Shown: piece by piece, positions 36,082 to 44,717 of the stretch
Position numbering within the stretch: the first letter of the stretch is position 1
Layout: each line of letters opens with the position of its first letter
Notes under the pieces: generated by a model
What the model saw: only the letters and a program-made list of their open reading frames with translations
Database searches by the model: none
Told to the model about the DNA's origin: nothing
Translations under genes and position numbers: made by a program
Origin: an uncultured Streptococcus sp.
Lineage (GTDB): Bacteria > Bacillota > Bacilli > Lactobacillales > Streptococcaceae
Assembly (NCBI GenBank): GCA_934229725.1
Contig: CAKQDX010000005.1
Location: 46,293-110,292 of the forward strand
Direction of reading: 5' to 3'
Length of the DNA: 64,000 bases

Positions 36082-36702
36082 ATGATAGAATCAACAAGAC
36101 CTGAGCTTTCGACTTATCAAGAAGAACGGTTAGCTAAATTTGTGAGTGACAATCAAAAACTTGATAAGGGTCAAATTGTGTTTGCTGGAGACTCGATTAC
36201 AGAATTTTTTTCCTTGAAAAAATATTTGGGTAGAGACCTCCCCTTGATTAATCGTGGAATTGCAGGAACAGATTCCGTTTGGCTCTTAGAGCATCTTAAA
36301 GAGCAGGTTTTAGATTTAGAGCCTGATAAATTAGTCATCTTGATTGGTATTAACGACATTGGACGAGGCTATCCTATTCGAGATATCGTCAATCGTATTT
36401 CGGATATGGTTATGGCAGTTCGTCAAGAATCTCTTTCAACAGAGATTTATTTGCTGAGTGTCTTTCCAGTCAGTGAAAGGTCAGAGCATCGCTCAAAGGT
36501 AAAAGTGAGAAATAATGCGACGGTTTCTGAGCTCAATCAAGAACTTGCTGTCCTTCCCGGTGTGACCTATGTGGACCTTTATGACTATCTAGTGGATGAT
36601 CAAGGTCAGTTAGATGAGAAGTACACAACTGATGGTCTTCATTTAACCCCATTAGGCTATCAAGCCATAGCAGAACCAATCATAAAGGAGATTTTGAAAT
36701 GA
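36082..36702 (+). CDS. SGNH/GDSL hydrolase
   Basis: 206 residues. Block I FAGDSITEFF (Ser nucleophile near 36), block II Gly in RGIAGTDS, block III IGINDIG (Asn), and block V DGLHLTPLGYQ (Asp and His). No signal peptide, so probably cytoplasmic esterase or platelet-activating-factor-acetylhydrolase-like. Overlaps the patatin gene by ATGA, suggesting a lipid-ester function for the pair. Confidence 0.88.
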   Translation: MIESTRPELSTYQEERLAKFVSDNQKLDKGQIVFAGDSITEFFSLKKYLGRDLPLINRGIAGTDSVWLLEHLKEQVLDLEPDKLVILIGINDIGRGYPIRDIVNRISDMVMAVRQESLSTEIYLLSVFPVSERSEHRSKVKVRNNATVSELNQELAVLPGVTYVDLYDYLVDDQGQLDEKYTTDGLHLTPLGYQAIAEPIIKEILK

Positions 36703-37550
36703 AGGTCGGTTTAGTCCTGGAAGGTGGAGGTATGCGTGGCCTGTATACGGCTGGTGTTTTAGATGCCTTTTTAGAGGCTGGTATCAAGGTTGATGGGGTA
36801 GTTTCAGTGTCTGCAGGGGCACTTTTTGGTGTCAATTACTTGTCCAATCAACCTAAGAGGGCATTGCGCTATAACAAGCGTTTTATGGGAGTCCGTCGCT
36901 ACATGAGCTTTTGGTCCTGGTTAACAACTGGTAACTTTGTTAATAAGGAATTTTCCTACTACAAGGTGCCAATGGAACTAGATGTTTTTGATCAGGAGGC
37001 TTTTGCTGAGTCAGGGGTTCCTTTCTATGTGGTTACTACAGATATTGAGACAGGTAAGCCAGATTATATCAAGATTGACCATGTCTTTGAACAGATGGAA
37101 GCTCTTCGTGCCAGTTCTGCCCTTCCCTTGGTTTCTGAGATTGTAGACTACAAGGGCAAGCGTTATATGGATGGAGGCCTTTCTGATAGTCTTCCTGTTG
37201 ATTTTATGGAAAACTTAGGCTTTGACAAGCTTATTGTCATACTGACTCGCCCTAAGGGCTATCGTAAACAGCCTTCTAAAACCAGCAAGAGACTTTACAA
37301 GATTTTTTATCGAAAATACCCAGAGTTTGTGAAAGTGGCTTCAAACCGTCATCTCCATTACAATAAGAGCGTTGAGAAAATTGAGGCATTGGAAAAATCT
37401 GGCAAACTGTATGCCATTCGTCCTGAACATGCACTTAAAGTTGGGCGTTTAGAAAAAGATCCAGAAAAGTTTGAAGCCATCTATCAAGAAGGGTTGAAAC
37501 AAATGCGAACCAATATTGATGATCTCAAAACCTTTCTTCAAGACAAGTAA
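36699..37550 (+). CDS. Patatin-like phospholipase family protein
   Basis: 283 residues. Oxyanion loop EGGGMRGLYTAGVLDAFL at the N-terminus, nucleophile Ser in VSVSAGALFG (GxSxG is relaxed to VSAGA), and the catalytic Asp in MDGGLSDSLP. Soluble bacterial patatin of the YjjU type; lipid acyl hydrolase activity inferred. Cotranscribed with the SGNH hydrolase and followed by a bidirectional terminator. Confidence 0.88.
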   Translation: MKVGLVLEGGGMRGLYTAGVLDAFLEAGIKVDGVVSVSAGALFGVNYLSNQPKRALRYNKRFMGVRRYMSFWSWLTTGNFVNKEFSYYKVPMELDVFDQEAFAESGVPFYVVTTDIETGKPDYIKIDHVFEQMEALRASSALPLVSEIVDYKGKRYMDGGLSDSLPVDFMENLGFDKLIVILTRPKGYRKQPSKTSKRLYKIFYRKYPEFVKVASNRHLHYNKSVEKIEALEKSGKLYAIRPEHALKVGRLEKDPEKFEAIYQEGLKQMRTNIDDLKTFLQDK

Positions 37551-37577
37551 AAAACGTGCGCAATGGCACGTTTTTTT
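37551..37577. terminator. Bidirectional terminator between patatin gene and dacA
   Basis: AAAACGTGC (37551-37559) pairs with GCACGTTTT (37566-37574), flanked by A and T runs, so it works for both converging genes. It touches the dacA stop codon at 37576-37578. Confidence 0.85.
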
Positions 37578-38922
37578 ACTTGTTAGATTGTCGAGCTTGT
37601 TTACGTTCTTTGACTTTTTGGCGATGGCCTTTTTCGTTAAGGTAGATCAAGTATAGAAGTCCAACTGGGACAAGGCATAAGAACCAGAAATAAACAGGGA
37701 GTCTGTTACTTCCTTTAGTATTAGTGGTTGCATTACTCTTTTGGTTACTTCCAAAATCGAACCAGCCTTTAACTTTAGTAGCCTTAATCGACGTTGCTTT
37801 GATTTTAGGTGAGACTGTTTTTAGGCCATTATCAACCACAATTTGGTCATCTTTAACAGAGATTTTAGGTTCTTGGCCTTTTTTAACAGTGGCATAGACA
37901 TCTTTTTCGACGTCATATTTTTTACCGTCAATCTTTTGCTTCCCTTTACTCAAAACTTTCTTGTAAGAGAAGTCTTTGTACATTTTCTCAACGAGAGCAT
38001 TTCCAAACGTATGGCGAATTTCTTCCCCTGTTTGGTCAGACCAGTCACCAGAACCCATGATGACAGCAATCATACGTTGATCGCCACGTTTAATAGTATT
38101 GATATAGTTGAAGGCTCCTTCTGGGCTAGAACCTGTCTTCAAACCATCAACTCCCTTAATACCGTATTTAGCACCAGGAATAGAGTAGTTGTAGGTTTCG
38201 AAAGTTTCTTCATAAGGTGTTCCTTTTTTAACCGTTACAACTGGCTTGTCGGTGTACTTGAGAATTTTCGGATACTTCTTGATAAAGTTATAGGTCATGA
38301 TGGCCAAATCACGAGCAGTCGTCTGGTTGGTTTGATTGATATCATAGCGTTGGGGGTTGTAGTAGCCTTTGAAGGCAACAGCAACAGCGCCAGAAGCATT
38401 GTACCATTTGGTATGGGTCATTCCCAGCTCTTTAGACTTCTCGTTCATCTTATCAATCCATTTATCTGGATCATTATTGGTCAGATAATTGGCTAACATT
38501 ACGGTTGTAACGTTTGAAGACGGCACAGCAGTCATGGTAATGAGTTCGGAAACGGTATATTGGACACCAGCGACAATCTTATTATTGGAAATTTCATAGA
38601 TCTCAGCTATAGCTTGGTCGGTAGGAGTAGCTGTGATGACAGTATCTTCTGAAATCTCGCCTTTAGACATAGCTTCAAAGACCAGATAAAGCGTCATAGC
38701 CTTGGACATTGAGGCAGGGTCACGGACTTCATCAGCATTTTCTTCCCAGAGGACGTCACCAGTATTTCCATCGATTAGGAGAGTGGACTTAGGACGATAG
38801 GCCTCCGTAGCTTCAGTATAGCCAGCGGCATGTGTGATATCCATTAACTCGTCAGCACTAGACAAACTTGGTGCTAGAGCTAGACAAGCTGTTAAAAGGA
38901 TGGCAACAATTTTCTTTTTCAT
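37576..38922 (-). CDS. dacA: D-alanyl-D-alanine carboxypeptidase (PBP3/DacA type)
   Basis: 448 residues. Signal peptide 1-23, peptidase S11 domain with SxxK at S71-K74 (DPASMSKAM), SxN in VPSSNVTT, and KTG in GLKTGSSPEG, a PBP5-type C-terminal domain about 290-385, then a C-terminal transmembrane helix (YFWFLCLVPVGLLYLIYL) and a basic tail. It trims the terminal D-Ala of peptidoglycan stem peptides at the membrane. AAGGAG precedes ATG 38922. Confidence 0.95.
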   Translation of the reverse strand: MKKKIVAILLTACLALAPSLSSADELMDITHAAGYTEATEAYRPKSTLLIDGNTGDVLWEENADEVRDPASMSKAMTLYLVFEAMSKGEISEDTVITATPTDQAIAEIYEISNNKIVAGVQYTVSELITMTAVPSSNVTTVMLANYLTNNDPDKWIDKMNEKSKELGMTHTKWYNASGAVAVAFKGYYNPQRYDINQTNQTTARDLAIMTYNFIKKYPKILKYTDKPVVTVKKGTPYEETFETYNYSIPGAKYGIKGVDGLKTGSSPEGAFNYINTIKRGDQRMIAVIMGSGDWSDQTGEEIRHTFGNALVEKMYKDFSYKKVLSKGKQKIDGKKYDVEKDVYATVKKGQEPKISVKDDQIVVDNGLKTVSPKIKATSIKATKVKGWFDFGSNQKSNATTNTKGSNRLPVYFWFLCLVPVGLLYLIYLNEKGHRQKVKERKQARQSNK

Positions 38923-39042
38923 AATGTGTCTCCTTTATTATCTATGAGGCTCTGACTTAGCAAGAACCTCCTCACATTCAATAATAGTAAAAGCATGTCA
39001 CTCAAACTGAAATTCTCTTATTTGATAGTGACTATTATTCCC

Positions 39043-39053
39043 ATTATACCATA
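39043..39053 (-). promoter_or_regulatory. Extended -10 promoter of dacA
   Basis: Minus strand TATGGTATAAT: a perfect -10 at 39048-39043 with a TATG extension and no clear -35. It leaves a leader of about 110 nt before ATG 38922. Confidence 0.6.
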
Positions 39054-39140
39054 TAAAACCTTGTCTTTTAGCATCTTTGGAGAATTTAATGCAATTTTTA
39101 GAATCTATTGAATTTTGCAGGCAATAATGCTGGTGGCAAG

Positions 39141-39164
39141 AAAAAAACGAGCTATTTTGCTCGT
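39141..39164 (-). terminator. Terminator of the CDF transporter gene
   Basis: Minus strand: ACGAGC (39164-39159), loop, GCTCGT (39153-39148), then a seven-T run. The stem starts in the stop codon of the transporter gene. Confidence 0.85.
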
Positions 39165-40360
39165 TACTTGTCATTTTTTATGGTTGTCACTTGGTGGTAA
39201 ATCATAAACCAAGTCTCATTTCGACGCCAGATACTGGTATGGAAATTTCCCTCCAATTCGTAACTGATTAATTTGGTTTTTTGACTTACGGATGTCATCT
39301 TAAAGTCTTGATAATTATTGAGGAGCGGTTGTTGGTTGGCAATGACTTCTTGGCGGGTGTGATGATGTCCATTTTCATCAATTAAGTAGAAATCAGGGGC
39401 TAAAAGATTTTCATAGTCAGGGATTTTTGATAGAAACATCTTTTCATTACGAGAAAGTTTATGGAGGACATTGCCATAAATCTCATCCTCAGGAATTGCA
39501 GCCGGTTCGACATGGACATCGGTGTCGTAGACAGAGAAACGCTTGCTTAGGACTTTTTCGATTTGTTCAGTGATAGCATGACTCTCGTAAACAGAGAGGT
39601 CGGGGTTCATCTCAACCACAATATCAAGGTAGATATTACTCCCATAGGAACGGCCACGTTGCTTTTTGACTTTGGTAACTTTAGGAATCTCCAGAATGGC
39701 TTTTTCATAGGCCTTGAGATTTTTCTCATCGAAACCATCTGATAAACTAAAGGTTGCTTCCATGAAGATATCATAGGCTGTCTTTAGGATAAAGAAGGTG
39801 ATGATAATGGCGGTAATATAGTCAATGATGGTAAGGTTGAAGGATGCTGCGACGATGGCAATTGAGGTTCCGATAGAAGTCACAGCGTCAGAGAGATTGT
39901 CTTTAGCAGCCGCGATGAGGGCGCTGGACTTCAGCTTTTTGGCAAGACTCTTATTGTAGAAGTAGACGCCGCACATGACGATGGCAGAGAGGACTCCAAC
40001 GGTAGCACCAAGAGGATCAACTACAGTCTCAACTCTTAGAAAAATCTTTCGGACTGTTTGGATAAGGACTTGGAAGCCCACCACAAACATGATGAAGGAG
40101 GTAATTAGGCTTGATAAGTCTTCAATCTTCCAATGGCCAAATCTGTGGTCTGAATCGGCTGGTTGACTAGCCAAATGTAGTCCAATGAGGAGGGCTACAT
40201 TTCCCAAGATATCTGACAAGTTGTTGAAACCATCAGCTATCAAAGAGCTAGAGTTTAAAAAGTGTCCAGCGAGAAGTTTCGCTATTGTTAGAAGCATGTA
40301 GGCCGCGATGCTAACGATGGGACCTCGTCTCGCCGCCCGTAAGTTTTCATACGTCGTCAT
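39164..40360 (-). CDS. Cation diffusion facilitator family metal transporter
   Basis: 398 residues. Six N-terminal membrane helices with metal-site motif SSSLIADGFNNLSDILGN and HRFGHWKIEDL, a second Asp pair in AAAKDNLSDAVTSIG, then the cytoplasmic ferredoxin-like dimerisation domain (about 205-285) with YDTDVHVEPAAIP. A further C-terminal extension of about 100 residues resembles an NTF2/SnoaL-like fold by pattern (ENLLAPDFYLIDENG, WRRNETWFMIYHQVT) and is not part of the minimal FieF/MntE design. It likely exports zinc, manganese or iron. Confidence 0.88.
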   Translation of the reverse strand: MTTYENLRAARRGPIVSIAAYMLLTIAKLLAGHFLNSSSLIADGFNNLSDILGNVALLIGLHLASQPADSDHRFGHWKIEDLSSLITSFIMFVVGFQVLIQTVRKIFLRVETVVDPLGATVGVLSAIVMCGVYFYNKSLAKKLKSSALIAAAKDNLSDAVTSIGTSIAIVAASFNLTIIDYITAIIITFFILKTAYDIFMEATFSLSDGFDEKNLKAYEKAILEIPKVTKVKKQRGRSYGSNIYLDIVVEMNPDLSVYESHAITEQIEKVLSKRFSVYDTDVHVEPAAIPEDEIYGNVLHKLSRNEKMFLSKIPDYENLLAPDFYLIDENGHHHTRQEVIANQQPLLNNYQDFKMTSVSQKTKLISYELEGNFHTSIWRRNETWFMIYHQVTTIKNDK

Positions 40361-40530
40361 AGAATTACCTTTTTGTTTAGATACAAGTGTTTATTATAGC
40401 ACAAAATCATGGCTTATTAAAGCTTGTATTGGTTTTTATCGTAATGCTTGTTCGATTTTAAAATGATTGTCAAAAGGAGAATGCAATCAGTCTGCCTTTT
40501 TCAGTATTTTCCGAATATTCCCTACACATT

Positions 40531-40541
40531 TATGGTATAAT
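40531..40541 (+). promoter_or_regulatory. Extended -10 promoter of ung-pyrC
   Basis: TATGGTATAAT: -10 TATAAT at 40536-40541 with TATG at 40531-40534 and no good -35. The SD of ung is AGAGG. Confidence 0.65.
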
Positions 40542-40575
40542 TTAGGGGATAAAACAGTCTAAAAAAGAGGTTTTT

Positions 40576-41229
40576 ATGGAACATTCGACATGGCATAGGC
40601 TTTTGAAAGAAGCTTTGCCGGATCATTATTTTTCAAAGATAAATCAGTTTATGAATCAGGTTTATAGCCAGGGGGTTGTTTATCCCCCACGTGACAAGGT
40701 TTTTAATGCCTTGTTAGAGACTCCTTTTGAAGAAGTTCGAGTGGTTATCCTTGGACAGGACCCTTATCATGGTCCTAATCAGGCTCAGGGCTTGTCATTT
40801 TCAGTACCTGAGACGATTCCAGCTCCACCTTCTTTGGTTAATATTCTCAAAGAATTGGGGGAGGATCTTGGGCCTAGAACGCATCATGATTTAACAACTT
40901 GGGCCAAGCAGGGAGTGCTATTACTTAATGCTTGTCTGACTGTTCCAGCAGGTCAAGCCAATGGGCATGCCGGTCAGATTTGGGAACCTTTCACAGATGC
41001 TGTTATCAAGGTCCTCAATCAAAAAGATAGTCCCGTTGTCTTTATACTTTGGGGTGGCTATGCTCGTAAGAAAAAGTCTCTAGTGACCAATCCTAAGCAT
41101 GCCATTATTGAAAGTGCCCACCCTAGCCCTTTGTCGGCTTATCGTGGTTTTTTTGGTAGTAAGCCTTTTTCAAAAGCCAATGCCTACCTTGTCTCTCAAG
41201 GCCAATCCCCAATTGATTGGTTAAAGTAA
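40576..41229 (+). CDS. ung: Uracil-DNA glycosylase (family 1)
   Basis: 217 residues, full length. Water-activating motif GQDPYHGPNQAQG (Asp near 62), and the DNA-intercalating loop HPSPLSAYRGFFGS with catalytic His near 187. Removes uracil from DNA. It lies 19 bp upstream of pyrC and is evidently cotranscribed. Confidence 0.97.
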   Translation: MEHSTWHRLLKEALPDHYFSKINQFMNQVYSQGVVYPPRDKVFNALLETPFEEVRVVILGQDPYHGPNQAQGLSFSVPETIPAPPSLVNILKELGEDLGPRTHHDLTTWAKQGVLLLNACLTVPAGQANGHAGQIWEPFTDAVIKVLNQKDSPVVFILWGGYARKKKSLVTNPKHAIIESAHPSPLSAYRGFFGSKPFSKANAYLVSQGQSPIDWLK

Positions 41230-41248
41230 AATAGAAAGTTGGAAGATT

Positions 41249-42517
41249 ATGTTACTTATTAAAAATGGTCGTGTTGTCGACCCTAAATCTGGTTTGGACA
41301 CGCAAGCTGATGTTCTTGTTGACGGTAAAAAAGTTGTTAAAATCGCTGAAAATATCGAAGCAGGTGATGCCCAAGTCATTGATGCGACTGGTCTTGTAGT
41401 AGCTCCTGGCTTGGTGGATATCCATGTTCACTTCCGTGAACCGGGTCAAACCCACAAGGAAGACATTCATACTGGTGCCTTAGCAGCTGCGTCGGGTGGC
41501 TTTACGACTGTTGTCATGATGGCTAATACAAATCCAACGATTTCAGACAAGGAAACCTTGGAGGAAGTTTTGACTTCAGCAGCTAAAGAAAATATCCATG
41601 TGAAGTCTGTTGCAACAATTACTAAGAATTTTGATGGTGAAAACATCACTGATTTCAAGGGTTTGCTTGAAGCAGGTGCTGCTGGTTTCTCAGATGACGG
41701 TATTCCATTGACCAATGCTGGAGTTGTCAAAAAGGCCATGGAGTTGGCTAAGGAGAATAATACCTTTATCAGCCTTCATGAAGAGGATCCTGACCTTAAT
41801 GGTATTCTCGGGTTTAATGAAAACATTGCTAAAAAAGAATTCCATATTTGTGGAGCAACTGGGGTAGCTGAGTACAGTATGATTGCGCGTGATGTCATGA
41901 TTGCTTATGATACCCAAGCCCATGTTCATATCCAACACTTGTCAAAAGCTGAATCTGTCAAAGTGGTTGAATTTGCTCAAAAACTTGGAGCACAAGTCAC
42001 AGCGGAAGTAGCACCGCAGCACTTCTCAAAAACTGAAGACCTCTTGCTTTCAAAAGGTGCAAATGCCAAGATGAATCCACCACTTCGTTTGGAATCTGAC
42101 CGTCAAGCCGTTATTGAGGGATTGAAATCTGGAGTGATTACTGTTATTGCCACAGACCACGCGCCACACCATGCGGACGAAAAGAATGTGGCTGATGTGA
42201 CTAAAGCCCCATCAGGAATGACAGGACTTGAAACCTCACTCTCTCTTGGCTTGACTTACTTGGTCGATGCAGGCCATTTGAGTTTAATTGAGCTATTGAA
42301 GGTGATGACTAGCAACCCATCTGAGCTTTATGGTTTCGATGCCGGTTATTTGGCTGAAAATGGACCAGCTGACCTTGTGATTTTTGCAGATAAGGAAAAA
42401 CGTCAGGTCACAGCAGACTTTAAGTCTAAAGCGGCCAACTCACCATTTGTCGGTGAGGAGCTTACGGGAAGTGTTAAATACACTATCTGTGACGGTGAGA
42501 TTGTTTATCAAGCCTGA
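41249..42517 (+). CDS. pyrC: Dihydroorotase (class I)
   Basis: 422 residues. Zinc ligands in DIHVHFREPGQTHKED (His near 59 and 61), the carboxylated-Lys/Asp region near FSDDGIPL, HIQHLSKAESV, and catalytic Asp in ATDHAPHH. Third step of pyrimidine synthesis. No PyrR-type attenuator is visible; it follows ung directly. Confidence 0.97.
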   Translation: MLLIKNGRVVDPKSGLDTQADVLVDGKKVVKIAENIEAGDAQVIDATGLVVAPGLVDIHVHFREPGQTHKEDIHTGALAAASGGFTTVVMMANTNPTISDKETLEEVLTSAAKENIHVKSVATITKNFDGENITDFKGLLEAGAAGFSDDGIPLTNAGVVKKAMELAKENNTFISLHEEDPDLNGILGFNENIAKKEFHICGATGVAEYSMIARDVMIAYDTQAHVHIQHLSKAESVKVVEFAQKLGAQVTAEVAPQHFSKTEDLLLSKGANAKMNPPLRLESDRQAVIEGLKSGVITVIATDHAPHHADEKNVADVTKAPSGMTGLETSLSLGLTYLVDAGHLSLIELLKVMTSNPSELYGFDAGYLAENGPADLVIFADKEKRQVTADFKSKAANSPFVGEELTGSVKYTICDGEIVYQA

Positions 42518-42614
42518 GTTTTCGCCCCTTCTTATTTGAGAAACCGAATGAAATTGTTATGGTTTTGTCTATTGCCATTTCTTTTGGTTTTAGGGCTAGC
42601 AGTAAGGAGAAATT

Positions 42615-44540
42615 ATGAAAAAATTTTTGATTTGGCTTGCTTGTTTAATAGCTTTTATAGTCCCCGTAATTTCTGTTAAAGCTGATGACGTTAGTTACCG
42701 TATCCCCTCATACAAAGGGCATCTAAGTATTTCGGATAATAGTAGTGCTACATTTACGCAGGAAATTACTTATGATTTTGAGAGTGATTACCATGGGCAG
42801 TATGTCACATTAGGTAGTGCAAAGCCAGTTCCAGATGGTTTTTACATTAGTGGTAATCCAACGGTAACAGCGACAGTAAATGGCCAAACCAAACCCGATG
42901 TTAAGGTTGAAGCATCAGAATTATCAGATGGAACTAAGCTGAAAGTATACAACCAGGGGCATAGTGGTGATAAAGTTGTTCTTAAGGTTACTTGGCAAAT
43001 TAATCGTATTTTAAATCTTTATTCTGATGTTGCTGTTCTCAATTGGTTTCCGATTTCCGATTGGGATAAGTCGATTGGTCATGTTGATTTTACTGTTGAT
43101 GGTTTAGATTCCAATAAGGGTGAGCTTTATGCTCATGCAGGATTCTTTCAAAAAAATCCTCAGGTTCAAAGGACGTATGAAGGCTATAATATTCAGTTTG
43201 ATCATTTTCCTGCAAAGGGGAAACTCGAACTGCATGCTTATTGGCCTATGACACCAAGTCTAAAATCTAAAAATTCCACTAATATCATCAATAGTTCAGC
43301 TAAAGATAAATTCCTAAAACAGGAAAATGATATTGTGAGAAATAGAAAGATTTATCACATCATTTTCTATGGTCTTTTCCCAGGACTTCTCCTCGTTCTG
43401 TTTGTTTTAGCAATTGTATTTTATAGTTCAGTATTGAGAAGTACGAGACCACCACGTTTTCCAAAGGATACTAGACTTTATGACATTCCCCAAAATCTAG
43501 CTCCTCTAGTGCTTGCTCAGAACGTCTACAACCAACGATTTGACATTAGTGGTCTGAATAGTGTGACTTATCCAATATCCTTTAACCATATGGTCCAAGC
43601 AACGATACTGGATCTTATAGATAGGGGAAATTTATCCTTTAATCAATCAACGGGAGAGCCAATCCTTGATTTTGTTAAAAGTGATGGTTTAGCCGATTTT
43701 GAAGTAGCTTTTATTGACATGCTTTTTGATGGTCAAAGTCAAGTCAAAGAGAAGGATATGTTCTCACGATACTATATCAACAAAGATGAAATTGAAAGTC
43801 AGTATAAAAAGGCTAAAAATAGGACAGAAAGAGATAAGCTTCGTTCTATTGGTAGAAATATTAGAAGTCTGTTTTTGGAAGATGCTACAAGGGTTACCCA
43901 AGGTGTCGAAAATCAAGAAAAGCAGCTCGGCTTACCAAGCCTGTATAGGCAGCTTACTCCTTCAGAAACTCATTTATCTTCAGTAGCAAACATAATGTTT
44001 ATATCTCTTTATGTACTTATTGCTATTGGTTTCTTCCTTCTCTCAATTGGTTTCTCCTCTAATTTATCCTTCTTATATTTACTCATTTTCTTCCCAGTTA
44101 TTACCATTCACCTTATTTATCGTTTTCAAATCAATGGGCGAGTAAACGGGTGCCTTGTTTCAGAAAACTCGGATATCTATTATCAATGGCATAGTTTTAA
44201 CAACATGATTAAGAGTATTGGGCAGTTTAATCAAGCAGAATTACAATCCATTGTTTTATGGAATCGTATTCTAGTTTATGCGACACTTTATGGACAGGCC
44301 AAGAAAGTTAGTGACGTCCTGAAACGTTATAACATTCACCTTAGCAATCCATCTTTAGATGCCTTTACTTATTCACCTTTATCTTTTGCCATGCTTTACA
44401 ATTCAACTGCATTACAAAGCTATGTTTCTGCTTCAGATACTGTAAGTAACTTCTCTATCAACTCTAGTAGTGGTAGTGGAGGCTTTAGTGGTGGTGGCTT
44501 CTCTGGTGGCGGAGGAGGCGGAGGTGGAGGTGCCTTCTAA
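42615..44540 (+). CDS. DUF2207 domain membrane protein with Gly-rich tail
   Basis: 641 residues. Signal peptide 1-24 (cleavage near VKA-DD), extracellular DUF2207 beta domain about 25-225, membrane helix about 249-272, a cytoplasmic region about 275-455, two close helices about 457-505, and a cytoplasmic end closing in a Gly/Ser tail (SGGGFSGGGGGGGGGAF). This arrangement is typical of DUF2207 proteins in Firmicutes, whose function is unknown. AAGGAG SD. Confidence 0.85.
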   Translation: MKKFLIWLACLIAFIVPVISVKADDVSYRIPSYKGHLSISDNSSATFTQEITYDFESDYHGQYVTLGSAKPVPDGFYISGNPTVTATVNGQTKPDVKVEASELSDGTKLKVYNQGHSGDKVVLKVTWQINRILNLYSDVAVLNWFPISDWDKSIGHVDFTVDGLDSNKGELYAHAGFFQKNPQVQRTYEGYNIQFDHFPAKGKLELHAYWPMTPSLKSKNSTNIINSSAKDKFLKQENDIVRNRKIYHIIFYGLFPGLLLVLFVLAIVFYSSVLRSTRPPRFPKDTRLYDIPQNLAPLVLAQNVYNQRFDISGLNSVTYPISFNHMVQATILDLIDRGNLSFNQSTGEPILDFVKSDGLADFEVAFIDMLFDGQSQVKEKDMFSRYYINKDEIESQYKKAKNRTERDKLRSIGRNIRSLFLEDATRVTQGVENQEKQLGLPSLYRQLTPSETHLSSVANIMFISLYVLIAIGFFLLSIGFSSNLSFLYLLIFFPVITIHLIYRFQINGRVNGCLVSENSDIYYQWHSFNNMIKSIGQFNQAELQSIVLWNRILVYATLYGQAKKVSDVLKRYNIHLSNPSLDAFTYSPLSFAMLYNSTALQSYVSASDTVSNFSINSSSGSGGFSGGGFSGGGGGGGGGAF

Positions 44541-44573
44541 CTCATTAACCAATTGAATACTATCACCAGATAG

Positions 44574-44603
44574 AGACACTCAGAGTACTTTGAGTGTCTT
44601 TTA
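44574..44603 (+). terminator. Terminator of the DUF2207 gene
   Basis: AGACACTCA (44574-44582) pairs with TGAGTGTCT (44591-44599), followed by a short T run. Confidence 0.75.
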
Positions 44604-44681
44604 GTGTCAATTCAAATGGCTTTCTTCTCTGGAATTTTTTCTGAGTAGATTAGACATTTAGTGTGTTAAGTTTATAAAACT

Positions 44682-44708
44682 AAAAAGAGCCCACAAGCTC
44701 TTTTTTTT
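44682..44708. terminator. Bidirectional terminator
   Basis: AAAAAGAGC (44682-44690), CCACAA loop, GCTCTTTTT (44697-44705), with T runs on both strands. It serves mainly the minus-strand kinase-like pair and backs up the DUF2207 terminator. Confidence 0.8.
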
Positions 44709-44717
44709 GATGAAATT

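Noticed and set aside
42548..42679. Small hydrophobic open frame (MKLLWFCLLPFLLVLGLAV...) overlapping the start of the DUF2207 gene
   Set aside because: No SD, out of frame with and overlapping a clear gene; probably chance or an old remnant.
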